Source of the DNA: Branchiostoma floridae
Taxonomy: Eukaryota > Chordata > Leptocardii > Amphioxiformes > Branchiostomatidae
NCBI RefSeq assembly: GCF_000003815.2
Contig: NC_049992.1
Location: forward strand, 11,728,682 to 11,792,681
DNA length: 64,000 bases
Direction: 5' to 3'
Shown: positions 34,501-45,000 of the stretch, in pieces
How positions within the stretch are numbered: the first letter of the stretch is position 1
How the letters are laid out: each line of letters opens with the position of its first letter
Made by a program: the position numbers and the translations under genes
Notes under the pieces: model-generated
What the model was told of the DNA's origin: nothing
What the model saw: only the letters and a program-made list of their open reading frames with translations
Databases searched by the model: none

Positions 34501-37500
34501 TTTAAGGAGCTTATAATATAAGGCCAATTTGCTACACCAGAAAGCTGGTGAATGGTTTCATTAATGGTGAAAATTTGCTGAGTGGTAATTTTTATTTTTG
34601 TTTTTTTTTTCCAAAAAAAAGGAGCGAGCGAATCCATGAACCAAGAAATTAAATTGGTGTGGCCTTGAATTTTATTGTGTAATCTTTCTATCCCCGCAGT
34701 GCCCCACCGGTGCCCCAAGTGCAGTGAGAAACCACCTTAAGTTGAAAGTCTTGTCTCACCTGGTGAAGATGTCATTAGTGACCACACAGATGGCGTGGGC
34801 CTCCCTCAGGTGCTTACACAGGGCCAGCACCAGTGCTGTCTTCCCTGAGCCCACAGGACCTCCTATTCCCACTGTGAAGGCTCTCTGGCATAAAACGTAA
34901 GAAAATCATCACAAATTCAGCTTCCCTGTGGACTCCCTCCAACTTAAGCTACCATTTTCTGATGCCACACCAGAGGCGGCGGCAGCAAATTTCGTCTGGG
35001 GGGGCGAACTTTACTGACAGAATTTTGCAACACATGTAGCGCCGAAGGCGCTACCCGTCGCGCCGGAGGCGCGACAATCCTAGGGGGGTGCGGGGGCATG
35101 CTCCCCCGGGAAAATTTGAAATCTTGACCCTCTAAAACGCCATTTCCTGCGTTTTGACGGGCAAATTTTGCTGCCAGACCAGGCTGCCAGACTAAGCTAA
35201 ATTTGATGGCAATTCTGTAAGAAAGACACATGGTTTTTAATAGCGAGGGCAATGCCCCCAAAATATTTTCGTGATTTCGAGTACCGAAGGTGCGAGCTGT
35301 CGCAAGGTTGGTCTGGGGAAATTTCAAAATCTGCACCCTCTGAAATGCCATTTTCTGTATTATTAGGGACAAATTTTGCTGACGGACTATGCTAAATCTA
35401 ATGCCATTTTTGTCAAAGAAAGAAATTGTTTGAGGGCGATGACCCACACAAATTTTCACCATGTCGTTGTGAGCGCCCGAGGCACAAGTTATCGCTAGGG
35501 AAGTCCGGAGAAAATTTTGAAATCTTGACCGTCTGAAACGTGATTTCCTGCATTTGGGGGCCACAGTCTGCTCTAAACTAGGCTAAGTATGATAGTTAAA
35601 TCCAGTTTAAAAGATTTTTGAGATCGACACTCTTGCAACATATTGTGCTGGGCCGAAGACGCGGGCCGTCACAAGGGAGGTCTGGCGAAATTTTGAAATC
35701 GGGACTCTCTGAAACGCCATTTCTTGCATTTTGGGGGGTAAATTTTGCCGTTAGACTAGCTTGATTTAATGAAATTTCCATCATCAAAAAAATACACAAG
35801 GTTTCAGCTTGCTTTTCTGGGGGGGCGACGCCCCCCCAACATATTTTCCGGGGGGGCAGCCGCCCCCCTGCCCCCCCGGTGCCGCCGCCACTGCACACCA
35901 AGACAATTTGTTGACTCAGATATTTTGCAGAAATATTCTAAAAAATTCAGAAAAAGCTACAATTTGCAAAAAGTGTAAGGTAAAGATAAAAACTTACAGA
36001 AGATAAAGAATAATAAGTTTTCAGCTTAAAAAAGCAAACAAACATTCTATGGCAGACAACCAACTTATCTTGCTCTACCACTGTACGATAAGTTCAACAG
36101 TTTTTGTGTACACTGTATGCACTTTTCAGTTTGGATTGGGGCAGGCGATTCCGAGACACAATTAATTAGATTGGTCTGGCCTTACATGTGTATTACATAT
36201 TTCAAGGAGTCTGCAACAGAAGCTTTCGCGATTTGATTATTTGCAAAGTTCTAAAGCCGATGGCCAATAGCAAGGACTTGCTTTTCCAGAACCCATTGCT
36301 TCAGGGTTCTGGAAACAGATGTTATATCAGTTGCTCTCACTAGTCTCAGTGTGCAAACTAAGGTGGAACAAGCTAAAACCTTCATTAGCAGGACGGCAAA
36401 GCACGTAAACTAATGAGTTGTCGGGCAAATAAATTTTGTGCTCTGTGTTCAAATATTGACGAACAATTTTCTGTGTCCATAGACTCCGATTCTGGGGAGC
36501 CATAATTTGGAACCCTGAAGCAAAGGATTTGGGGAAGTATGAAGACAGTGAATGACTCTTACCTGTTTCCAGTCTGTTCTCAAGACTGGTCTATCTCTAG
36601 TTGTAAATTTCCCTGGATGCTCCATGGCTTCATGGGTGTGGCCATGGTCTCCATGGTGATGATGATGATGTCCCTGACTGGTAGCATCATCCATAGACCC
36701 AGCTATATAGAACACAAAGAATTTCTGGTAGCTTTTATAAACTTAATGTAAAACATAACAGGTCTGGCAAATTTGCAAGCTATAGAGTGACCAAAATTGG
36801 GAATAACATTACATGTCATAAAATATGTTAACATATGAATTCTTTCAACTTCTAACGTTAGTATTAAAGAAGTTTCAAATGTAACATATGATGTAATGCT
36901 AACTTGTTACAACCTGTCAGAATGGTGAAGAAAATTATGCAAACCCCAGCTACTAGCTTCAAACGTAGAGGTCAAATGACCTGACTGTACTATGACCTGA
37001 CTGGCAGCTTATAAATATGTGAATACACAGGAAGTAGCGGAGTTCTCTTTGAAACTAGTGAAGAAGAAGACCCTGGCCTTACGAACACACAACACAAGAA
37101 GATCGAAAGAATCCAACGACGGGCAACTAGGATCATCCTAGGTCATACCCCCTCATATGAGCAGTCCTGCAAAGCACTGAAGTTATAGAGCCTCTATGAG
37201 AGGAGGGAGGACCTTTGCCTGGAGTTTGGAAAGAAGCTGGCCAAGTCAAACCTGTACCACACTTGGCTACCATACACAAGAGGTGAAGTCACGGGGAGGA
37301 AAACGAGACAAACAAACAAAATTGACACCATACCAGCACGCACAAAACGATATGCCCAAAGTCCATTACCTTACATTGTCAAGCTCTTGAACAGCAGTGA
37401 ATAACTTTTATTTAAATTGATGTGTAATTATTATTGTATTTTATCATGATTGTAAATTAGCTACAAATGTGTATAAAGTGATTGATGTATTCACCTGTAG

Positions 37501-38743
37501 TGTTTGTAAAAAGCTTGTAACTGTGAATATCACAATTCAGCCTTTTGGCTGCCAAGAGTGTTCAACCAATAAACCAGTCTATATAAGACAGTACAAAGTA
37601 ATTGATGGTCATTACTTACATTAAACTGCTGGTATTTGAACAACCACCAGGTAAAATTACATGAGTGTCCTTAGATGACCTGACTGTCTTTTGGCATTTT
37701 GCTGTACATTCAAGTGGGCCTAATACTAAGTAGCCACACCATAATTGTCAACAGCATGGTCAGCCTGTCCTCAGATGACCTGACTACCTTTGACCTGCAT
37801 TCCTCTCTGGTCAGTGGGGCATAGGTTACCAGGTACATGTATTTTTAAAATGTAAGTGGCACTGGTGGTCAAATGGCCACGTGATCTCAAGGTTAATTGA
37901 TTTTAAACAGAAAAACAAAGCCACTTGCTGACAGCTTTGTCAACCAATGAAAAATATCTGTTTCCAGCACAAAAGGGGTCATGTGGCGTAACGTCAGGGT
38001 ATTCAGCCTGTGACCCACAGGTCCTGGGTTCATATCTGTCTATTTGAGGAAACTCACACCTTAAGCACATAAAAGAACCCACTACACCTATGGAAAAGAG
38101 AATTGGACCTTCCTGTTGTGAGTGGATCAATTAGATTGGTCCGGATATGCAGCTTGTACTCTTCAGTACAAGCCTGGTGTGTTAGGCCATAAGTCGTTTT
38201 AGTGGGTATACAAACAAACAAACAAAAGCATGATACTCAAGGATTTTACTGCTTAGTTGTTACAGTTATAAGGCATACAATGCAACAAAACAACAACATC
38301 ACCATTATCCATGAGGTTTTTGACATTGAGTCTACTCAACTCAAAAAAAGGCATTAGTGTGTAATTAGTGTGTTATCAAAGACCATATGGGAGGTGTGGC
38401 TTGCATAAATTACCTCAATAGGTGAGCCCTGATTGCTGACATGGATTGGGTACATTGCCAAGTTTTGCTTGGGCCAAGGAGCTTATCTTGCTTGGGTGAT
38501 GCATTTGGCTACATTGTTTGTTGTGTAACAGTGGGGATTTAGCACCACCAACTGACCAGTTGACTGTTGCGACCTAGGGACCCAGGTGGGTATATGTGTT
38601 TTCAGGATCTCTGTAATATATTAAAGACCATATAACAGTAAGAGCAGCTAAGACATTAAACTGTCATGATATACACATGTAGATATTAAACTATCACAAA
38701 TTCAGTTACCTTTCAGGAAGCTCACTTGATCAGCAGATGCCAT
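31505..38743 (-). CDS. UreG: Urease accessory GTPase UreG, seven exons
   Basis: Exons in reading order: 38743-38710, 36702-36563, 34884-34760, 34029-33933, 33700-33553, 32215-32112, 31636-31505; 259 residues, complete. Seen: P-loop [16 protein letters not shown], the metal-binding [12 protein letters not shown] (Cys-Pro-His), [31 protein letters not shown] with the NKxD guanine motif. The N-terminus carries [14 protein letters not shown], as in plant UreG, probably a nickel store replacing UreE. UreG is the SIMIBI-class GTPase that hands nickel to urease with UreD and UreF. The sixth exon acceptor could lie three bases later; both keep frame, but the chosen one gives the usual length before GDK. 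Introns are full of elements. It is head-to-head with the urease gene. Confidence 0.95.
32266..33353. mobile_element. Mutator-like non-autonomous element, 1088 bp
   Basis: Terminal inverted repeats of about 140 bases start TAGTCTCTACCAGACTCC and end with the complement. AGATCATCG flanks it at 32257-32265 and 33354-33362, a perfect 9-base duplication. Long TIRs plus 9-base duplications define Mutator-like elements. No transposase frame is visible. It sits in a UreG intron. Confidence 0.9.
34119..34736. mobile_element. TIR element of probable TTAA type, 618 bp
   Basis: Ends GGTGGTATCTCACTGCG and its near complement GCAGTGAGAAACCACC; the inner sequences are also inverted (ATTTCTTGGTTCA motifs). 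The right flank is TTAA, the left TAAA, compatible with a decayed TTAA duplication as in Kolobok or piggyBac. Located in a UreG intron. Confidence 0.65.
34971..35893. mobile_element. GC-ended element with internal ~190 bp repeats
   Basis: Ends CAGAGGCGGCGGCA and TGCCGCCGCCACTG are inverted; CACAC flanks both, a weak 5-base duplication. Inside, a module containing GAAATCTTGACCCTCT...CGCCATTTCCTGC recurs at about 35117, 35325, 35518 and 35695. Runs of G and C lie near the ends. A relative in the opposite orientation lies at 43409-43621. Class unknown. Confidence 0.65.
37086..37590 (+). mobile_element. LINE (L2/CR1-like) 3' fragment
   Basis: A plus-strand frame reads [15 protein letters not shown]...[10 protein letters not shown], then a TAG stop, then [16 protein letters not shown], the familiar C-terminal end of L2/CR1 reverse transcriptases, followed by a 3' UTR ending near AATAAACCAG. 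5'-truncated and inactive. Lies in UreG intron 1. Confidence 0.75.
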
Positions 38744-38818
38744 GTTATGTCAGGTTCAATCCGTGATTTTGGAGATGGACCTGCAAAAGTCAAAAGATGT
38801 GTTACTACTATCACTATA

Positions 38819-39017
38819 GTATCAGTCTCCATCAGACTCCTTAGGCAACTGGGAAAAAAATAGTAAATGTTGGGCAAACAGGATGCCAGACCAGTTGCCA
38901 TCATCTGCTAAATTAAATGTAACTTCCCTGGCAAATTATTCACAGCAAAGAAGTTCGAATTCATACTATTCGGCTCGCTCCTAAAACCAGCTCAAGGAGT
39001 CTAGTGGAGACTACCTG
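38819..39017. mobile_element. Short relative of the TAGTCTC element
   Basis: Left end ATCAGTCTCCATCAGACTCC and right end GGAGTCTAGTGGAGACTA are diverged versions of the termini at 32266 and 33353. No clean target duplication. Upstream of UreG. Confidence 0.55.
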
Positions 39018-39360
39018 TTTCAAGTGTTGGGGATTTGTTTCCCTTCACCAAGGACGTTATATAACGTCCTTGCCTTCACCTTGTGTGAAATGAAATCTCT
39101 CACTATCCAGGGCCCTCCCCACTTTAATAAATAGGGCCCTTCCCTCCACCACTTTTCAGATCTTTTAAGGAACCTGACCAGTTGAGGAGGGTAGCCCCTG
39201 CAGGTATGCTGCTGACAAAGGTGTTCATAAAAAAATGACCTACAGTACTAGTATTATACATACTAGTTCAATCTGTTCCAGAGGCTTCCACCTTAAAGAT
39301 TTAGCCCAGCTTGAGAACTGGTCTGCGGAGCACAGACGTCATCTATGTTTAATAAGATCA

Positions 39361-40500
39361 AGGAGGTTAAAAAACCCCAAAGATATAGCTCAAGGTCGTA
39401 AACAAGTCATGAATATGCTTGTCGAGGACTGGGTTACTAGCAAACATTACCCCAAAGGGCCCCCCAGTCTTTGACCTCCTAGCTTTGCTTTGACTAACCT
39501 TGTCCTCAGACAACCCAGGTTTGGACAAAACCATGAATACTAGAGGTGGAGGTAATGACGTATTTACAGGTTCCTTGTAATACCACAAACTCTCACTGAT
39601 TTTATCAAGAATAACCAACACTTTTATCTAACATTTGTATACAGATCATTTGCAGTTTTATACAGTTGTGAGCTATATTACAACAGTAACTAAAAATCAA
39701 GATCACCACTTATTTGCACATGGACTGGTTTCAAATGTTTCCACCGGCCAATGTCCTTGCAAGCTAAAAATACGCCACCGGTAGATCTGCCTGGAGATTA
39801 GCTGCCTGTGGTGTCACCAAAAGACTGGCTGTAGAGGAATTGTAATCCTCCATGCGACGTTGCCCCAGCTAGGCTGTAGCATAAGACAGACGGTCCTGGA
39901 GACAACTCTCCATCTTCATGTCTACCTTGTCCCCCCAACGACCAGGAGGTCAAGGGACTAGGTAGGTAGGTAGGTGTCACCTTCCTGTCCCGCACTGAGT
40001 AACGTAAACTAAATAACTAAAGTTACTTCTTCATCCCCCAGCACAAATCCAAACCTTCTTGGTAAACATCTAACCGTTACATATAAAACGTTTAGTAATG
40101 TTACACGAAACAAGGAGGTAAAACCACCAGGCTTCAGCTAGAAGACTCAGACCAACCAAGGTCGTAAGGACGTAAACAAGTCGAAGCGCGTAAATTGCAC
40201 GTAGTCCCAAAAGGCCACCACGCTTTGACTTACCTCAGTCTCACATTAGCCTTTGACGGGGTCAGCGACCCGATTTGGACGAAACCATTACAATAGCCGG
40301 CGACAATAAAAATATCCGCAAACTACCACCAGTTTCACAACAAATGGCCGACACTATAATACGACATTTTTATACATTTTAGATGCAGTTTCATTCAGTC
40401 GCAGGATATAAAGCCTCTCAAAAACCTCTCATAACGGCAGCCCTAAGTCAAATCATCCCCTCTTTGCACATGGACTAGTCTCAATTTTTCCCTTGCAAAG
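39361..40500. repeat. Diverged direct duplication
   Basis: 39361-39760 and about 40095-40500 share ordered blocks: CAAGGTCGTAA, TTTGGACAAAACCAT / TTTGGACGAAACCAT, a CATTT-TATACA block and TTTGCACATGGACT-GT. Offset about 735 bases, identity perhaps 65-70%. It lies in the UreG/urease intergenic region and has no recognisable coding content. Confidence 0.5.
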
Positions 40501-40588
40501 GCGAATGAATGACAACGTCCTTGGTTTGCCTGATGACGTGAAACAAGATATCACTCGGGAGTTAAAATAAGCCGAGTGAATATATCCT

Positions 40589-40806
40589 NNNNNNNNNNNN
40601 NNNNNNNNNNNNNNNNNNNNNNNNNNNNNNNNNNNNNNNNNNNNNNNNNNNNNNNNNNNNNNNNNNNNNNNNNNNNNNNNNNNNNNNNNNNNNNNNNNNN
40701 NNNNNNNNNNNNNNNNNNNNNNNNNNNNNNNNNNNNNNNNNNNNNNNNNNNNNNNNNNNNNNNNNNNNNNNNNNNNNNNNNNNNNNNNNNNNNNNNNNNN
40801 NNNNNN
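40589..40806. other. Assembly gap, 218 N
   Basis: Between UreG and the first visible urease exon; it may hide a urease 5' exon. Confidence 0.99.
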
Positions 40807-41682
40807 AGTTTTGTGATGCAGAATGTCGTAACCACGTTTTTGCCATGTTTATACATGTACAAGGAGGTTTCAACCTCCCTGGTTTATACTTTTTTGTGTT
40901 AGCGCATTTTGTAAGAACAATAACAAATATCATCACTTGGCGTAATGGGTCGTAATGCATAATCCATGTAGGGTAGTTATACTGTTTTGATAGAGGCTCT
41001 GATAAAGCTGACATAAGCCTATGGAAATGGAAAAGAAAACAGCGCTAATCACACATGAAACTCGAGGCAATATTATTAACAACGTGTGTTTCTGGTCTTG
41101 TTTTCTATCGACAAAGATTTCTATCGTCAAAGTTGTTTTTTTCCCACGTCTTGCGATTTTACTTTTTTTTTCGTTTGAATCAACGTTATATCATCATTTT
41201 AGTGATGACGAAATCATTCTGTGCAATGAGGTTTGGTTTGTGTTGATTTTGTCCGAGTCTGCCACGGGGCTGTGCACATGTGGTGATCACGCCGCTAGCA
41301 CGTGAACACAACTAGTGTATACAGCACGTGGAAACTACCACTTGGCACATGGCCAAAGGTCGGAAATGTTGACATCACCAGCCAGGGGTGGTTTAGTAGA
41401 ATTGTAGATGGATATCAAAATCCGTTAAGATATATGGGTAAATGATAGTCCAGGAGAGTCAGTTCGCTGGAAGGGTACTCCTAGGACAAACGGAACCCTA
41501 TGGTGTCCCTAATCTAAGGGGCGTGGCTCATTTGGGACATTGGCCCAGTGGGAGAATCCTGAGTAACAATCCTCCACTGCCTGGAACAGCGCCTTCACCA
41601 AGAAATATGCTAACGTTATGTTTGTGGTTTATCAGGCTAACTCAAAAGCATGAAAAGCTATGGATAGATAGTTTTACATAGT
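40807..41682. other. Urease upstream spacer or 5' intron
   Basis: Searched for the urease gamma N-terminus (LHNAG, KRLARG, LNYTEA-like codings) on the plus strand and did not find it. Nothing else recognised. Confidence 0.4.
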
Positions 41683-41748
41683 CTCTACCAGACTCCGGAT
41701 CGCTGGAAAAATCGTAGAAATGGAACAAGCAGGAGGAGTAAGCCTGGC
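41683..41748. mobile_element. Left end of a TAGTCTC Mutator-like element
   Basis: Begins TAGTCTCTACCAGACTCC and follows the terminal repeat at 32266 for about 65 bases before running into the gap. Confidence 0.7.
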
Positions 41749-41848
41749 NNNNNNNNNNNNNNNNNNNNNNNNNNNNNNNNNNNNNNNNNNNNNNNNNNNN
41801 NNNNNNNNNNNNNNNNNNNNNNNNNNNNNNNNNNNNNNNNNNNNNNNN
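41749..41848. other. Assembly gap, 100 N (unknown size)
   Basis: Placeholder-length gap within a transposable element just before the first visible urease exon. Confidence 0.99.
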
Positions 41849-42015
41849 CTGTATAGGAATTAGCTTTTTTTTTCTATTCACAAAGGCACAGTAACTGTAG
41901 ACAATAAAGATTTGTACTATGTCTTTTTGAATCACAGTTATCTTAGAACTCTAGCTGTCTGTTTGCTGTTTTCTGCATGTTCTGTAAGTTGCATGAATTT
42001 CCCATTATTCTATAG

Positions 42016-45000
42016 GTAGAAATCAGGTGCAGCCAGGTGTTGAAGACATGATCTCAGAGGTACAGGTAGAGGGCACCTTTCGGGATGGCACAAAACTGGT
42101 AGGCAACTCTTTCAAGTTATCTTAACATGCGAGACAAGCTGTTTGACTGGTCCATTTGATCACTTTGGTACATGCATTTTGATCACGTTGGTACCTGCAG
42201 TGACAAATACACACACACAGTACAATCACAAGTGACCTGCTAATTTGTGTTTGGGTTTTTGTTGTCTTGTCTTGTCTTGTCGTGATACTAGACAAAAACC
42301 CCGCATGGGGCATAGTGTCTAGGACTTATGGTCAGGGCCTTACCCAAGTGTGGCCGGTGGTGGTGGTGCATGCCATCAACAAGAAAAAAGTGGTGCATAA
42401 ATAAACGAAAAAAAAAGTGCTACTGTACATTGCCACACTAGGTATAGGCTCCTCCACTTACAGCTGGGTGAAGCCGGGGTAACCAAAGTGCTTGGCCACC
42501 CCAGCTTTAAAGCTATCTGTAGTCTTGGTTTCGATAAGATGTTGCGGAAGTGCATTCCATTCTATGACTGTTTTTGGGAAAAAGCTGCCTCGGTATGTTT
42601 CTGTCCTACATGCGACTGTGGTAAAACGTTGCTGGTGTCCTCTGGTTATGTTAGTATTTCTTGTGAGGATATTGTGGATGGGGATGGCAATAAGATTATT
42701 GACAGCTTTGTACATAAGTGAGAGGCGGGCAACTTGTCTGCGCTGTTGAAGGGTGGGCCAACCGAGGGTTTGCAGAGTGTGTGTAATGCTGGTTGTCAAA
42801 CGGTAGTCGCCAGTGGCGAACCTGGTGGCACGCCTCTGTACTGCCTCTAACTTGTCCTCAAGTTTGTTTGTTTGTGAATGTATGCGTTTGTGGGGGTCCC
42901 ACACAGAGGACGCATATTCAAGTTTAGGTCTTACAATGGACAAATAGGCTTGAGCTCTGATTGATCTACATGCTCCTCTCAGATTCCTTCTCAAGAATCC
43001 CAGAGTACTGTTTGCTTTTGCTGCTATATAATCTATGTGTGTATTCCATTTCAGGTTGTGTGAGAGTATGATACCTAAGTAAGGGTGTTGCAATGTAGAC
43101 TCAAGGGGTTCTGAGAACATTGTGTATAAGTGCTTAGAAGCTCTTTTTGATATGTGTATGTGCAGAATCGAACACTTCTTCACATTAAAGCGTAACTGCC
43201 AAAGATCCGACCACTTACACAATTGATCAAGATCCTTCTGTAGAGTGTGTTGATCTTCTTCCTTTATAATGGGGTGGTAGGGTAAGCAATCATCGGCGAA
43301 TAAACGAAGTTGTGAGGTAATCCCTTTGTTGATGTCATTTATATATATCAAGAATAATAATGGGCCTAATACAGTGCCCTGAGGCACGCCAGACCTTACC
43401 TTAACCATGCCCGTAGCCAGGGCGGGTTCGGGGGGTTCGGAAGAACCCCCCCACACGCTGAAAAGGTCCGCTTTTTCATGCATGAAGGTCCTCTTTTTCA
43501 TGTCCAAGATTTTGTTTCAAAGGCATGACTGATTTCCATTTTTTACTTATAGACATTTCATTCGATCTTAGTGAGTCTATCAGCAAAATTTTCCCAAGAA
43601 AGTGCAGGAAATGGCTTTTCANNNNNNNNNNNNNNNNNNNNNNNNNNNNNNNNNNNNNNNNNNNNNNNNNNNNNNNNNNNNNNNNNNNNNNNNNNNNNNN
43701 NNNNNNNNNNNNNNNNNNNNNNNNNNNNNNNNNNNNNNNNNNNNNNNNNNNNNNNNNNNNNNNNNNNNNNNNNNNNNNNNNNNNNNNNNNNNNNNNNNNN
43801 NNNNNNNNNNNNNNNNNNNNNNNNNNNNNNNNNNNNNNNNNNNNNNNNNNNNNNNNNNNNNNNNNNNNNNNNNNNNNNNNNNNNNNNNNNNNNNNNNNNN
43901 NNNNNNNNNNNNNNNNNNNNNNNNNNNNNNNNNNNNNNNNNNNNNNNNNNNNNNNNNNNNNNNNNNNNNNNNNNNNNNNNNNNNNNNNNNNNNNNNNNNN
44001 NNNNNNNNNNNNNNNNNNNNNNNNNNNNNNNNNNNNNNNNNNNNNNNNNNNNNNNNNNNNNNNNNNNNNNNNNNNNNNNNNNNNNNNNNNNNNNNNNNNN
44101 NNNNNNNNNNNNNNNNNNNNNNNNNNNNNNNNNNNNNNNNNNNNNNNNNNNNNNNNNNNNNNNNNNNNNNNNNNNNNNNNNNNNNNNNNNNNNNNNNNNN
44201 NNNNNNNNNNNNNNNNNNNNNNNNNNNNNNNNNNNNNNNNNNNNNNNNNNNNNNNNNNNNNNNNNNNNNNNNNNNNNNNNNNNNNNNNNNNNNNNNNNNN
44301 NNNNNNNNNNNNNNNNNNNNNNNNNNNNNNNNNNNNNNNNNNNNNNNNNNNNNNNNNNNNNNNNNNNNNNNNNNNNNNNNNNNNNNNNNNNNNNNNNNNN
44401 NNNNNNNNNNNNNNNNNNNNNNNNNNNNNNNNNNNNNNNNNNNNNNNNNNNNNNNNNNNNNNNNNNNNNNNNNNNNNNNNNNNNNNNNNNNNNNNNNNNN
44501 NNNNNNNNNNNNNNNNNNNNNNNNNNNNNNNNNNNNNNNNNNNNNNNNNNNNNNNNNNNNNNNNNNNNNNNNNNNNNNNNNNNNNNNNNNNNNNNNNNNN
44601 NNNNNNNNNNNNAACCTCCTCGACGAGCCCGGGGTCTGACACCAGGGCCAGATCCAGGATGTTGGCGCCACGTGTTGGAGAGTGCACCACCTGCGTTAGA
44701 CTAGCGCTCTGAACCGCCTCCAAGAATGCATTATTGATCCCCACCCCGTACTGGGGCGAGGGATCAATAAGAGGAGGGTCCGAACTCCAGTTAACACCTG
44801 GTAGGTTAAAGTCACCAAAGAGGGCAATGTTAGGAGGGAAGGATTTCCCCGAGATGTTATGTAATGAGGTTATCAATTCGTCCATGTATTGTGTACTGGA
44901 ATTTGGTGGTCTGTAGGCTGAGCCTACACATAGGGGGCGGGACCCTACTTGTTGAATAGTTGCCCACACAATTTCAGCATTTGTGGAGTCATGAATGGGG

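Noticed and set aside
34335-35564. Minus-strand frames of 127 and 206 residues in UreG intron DNA
   Set aside because: They lie in inverted-repeat elements, with no domain and no splice support.
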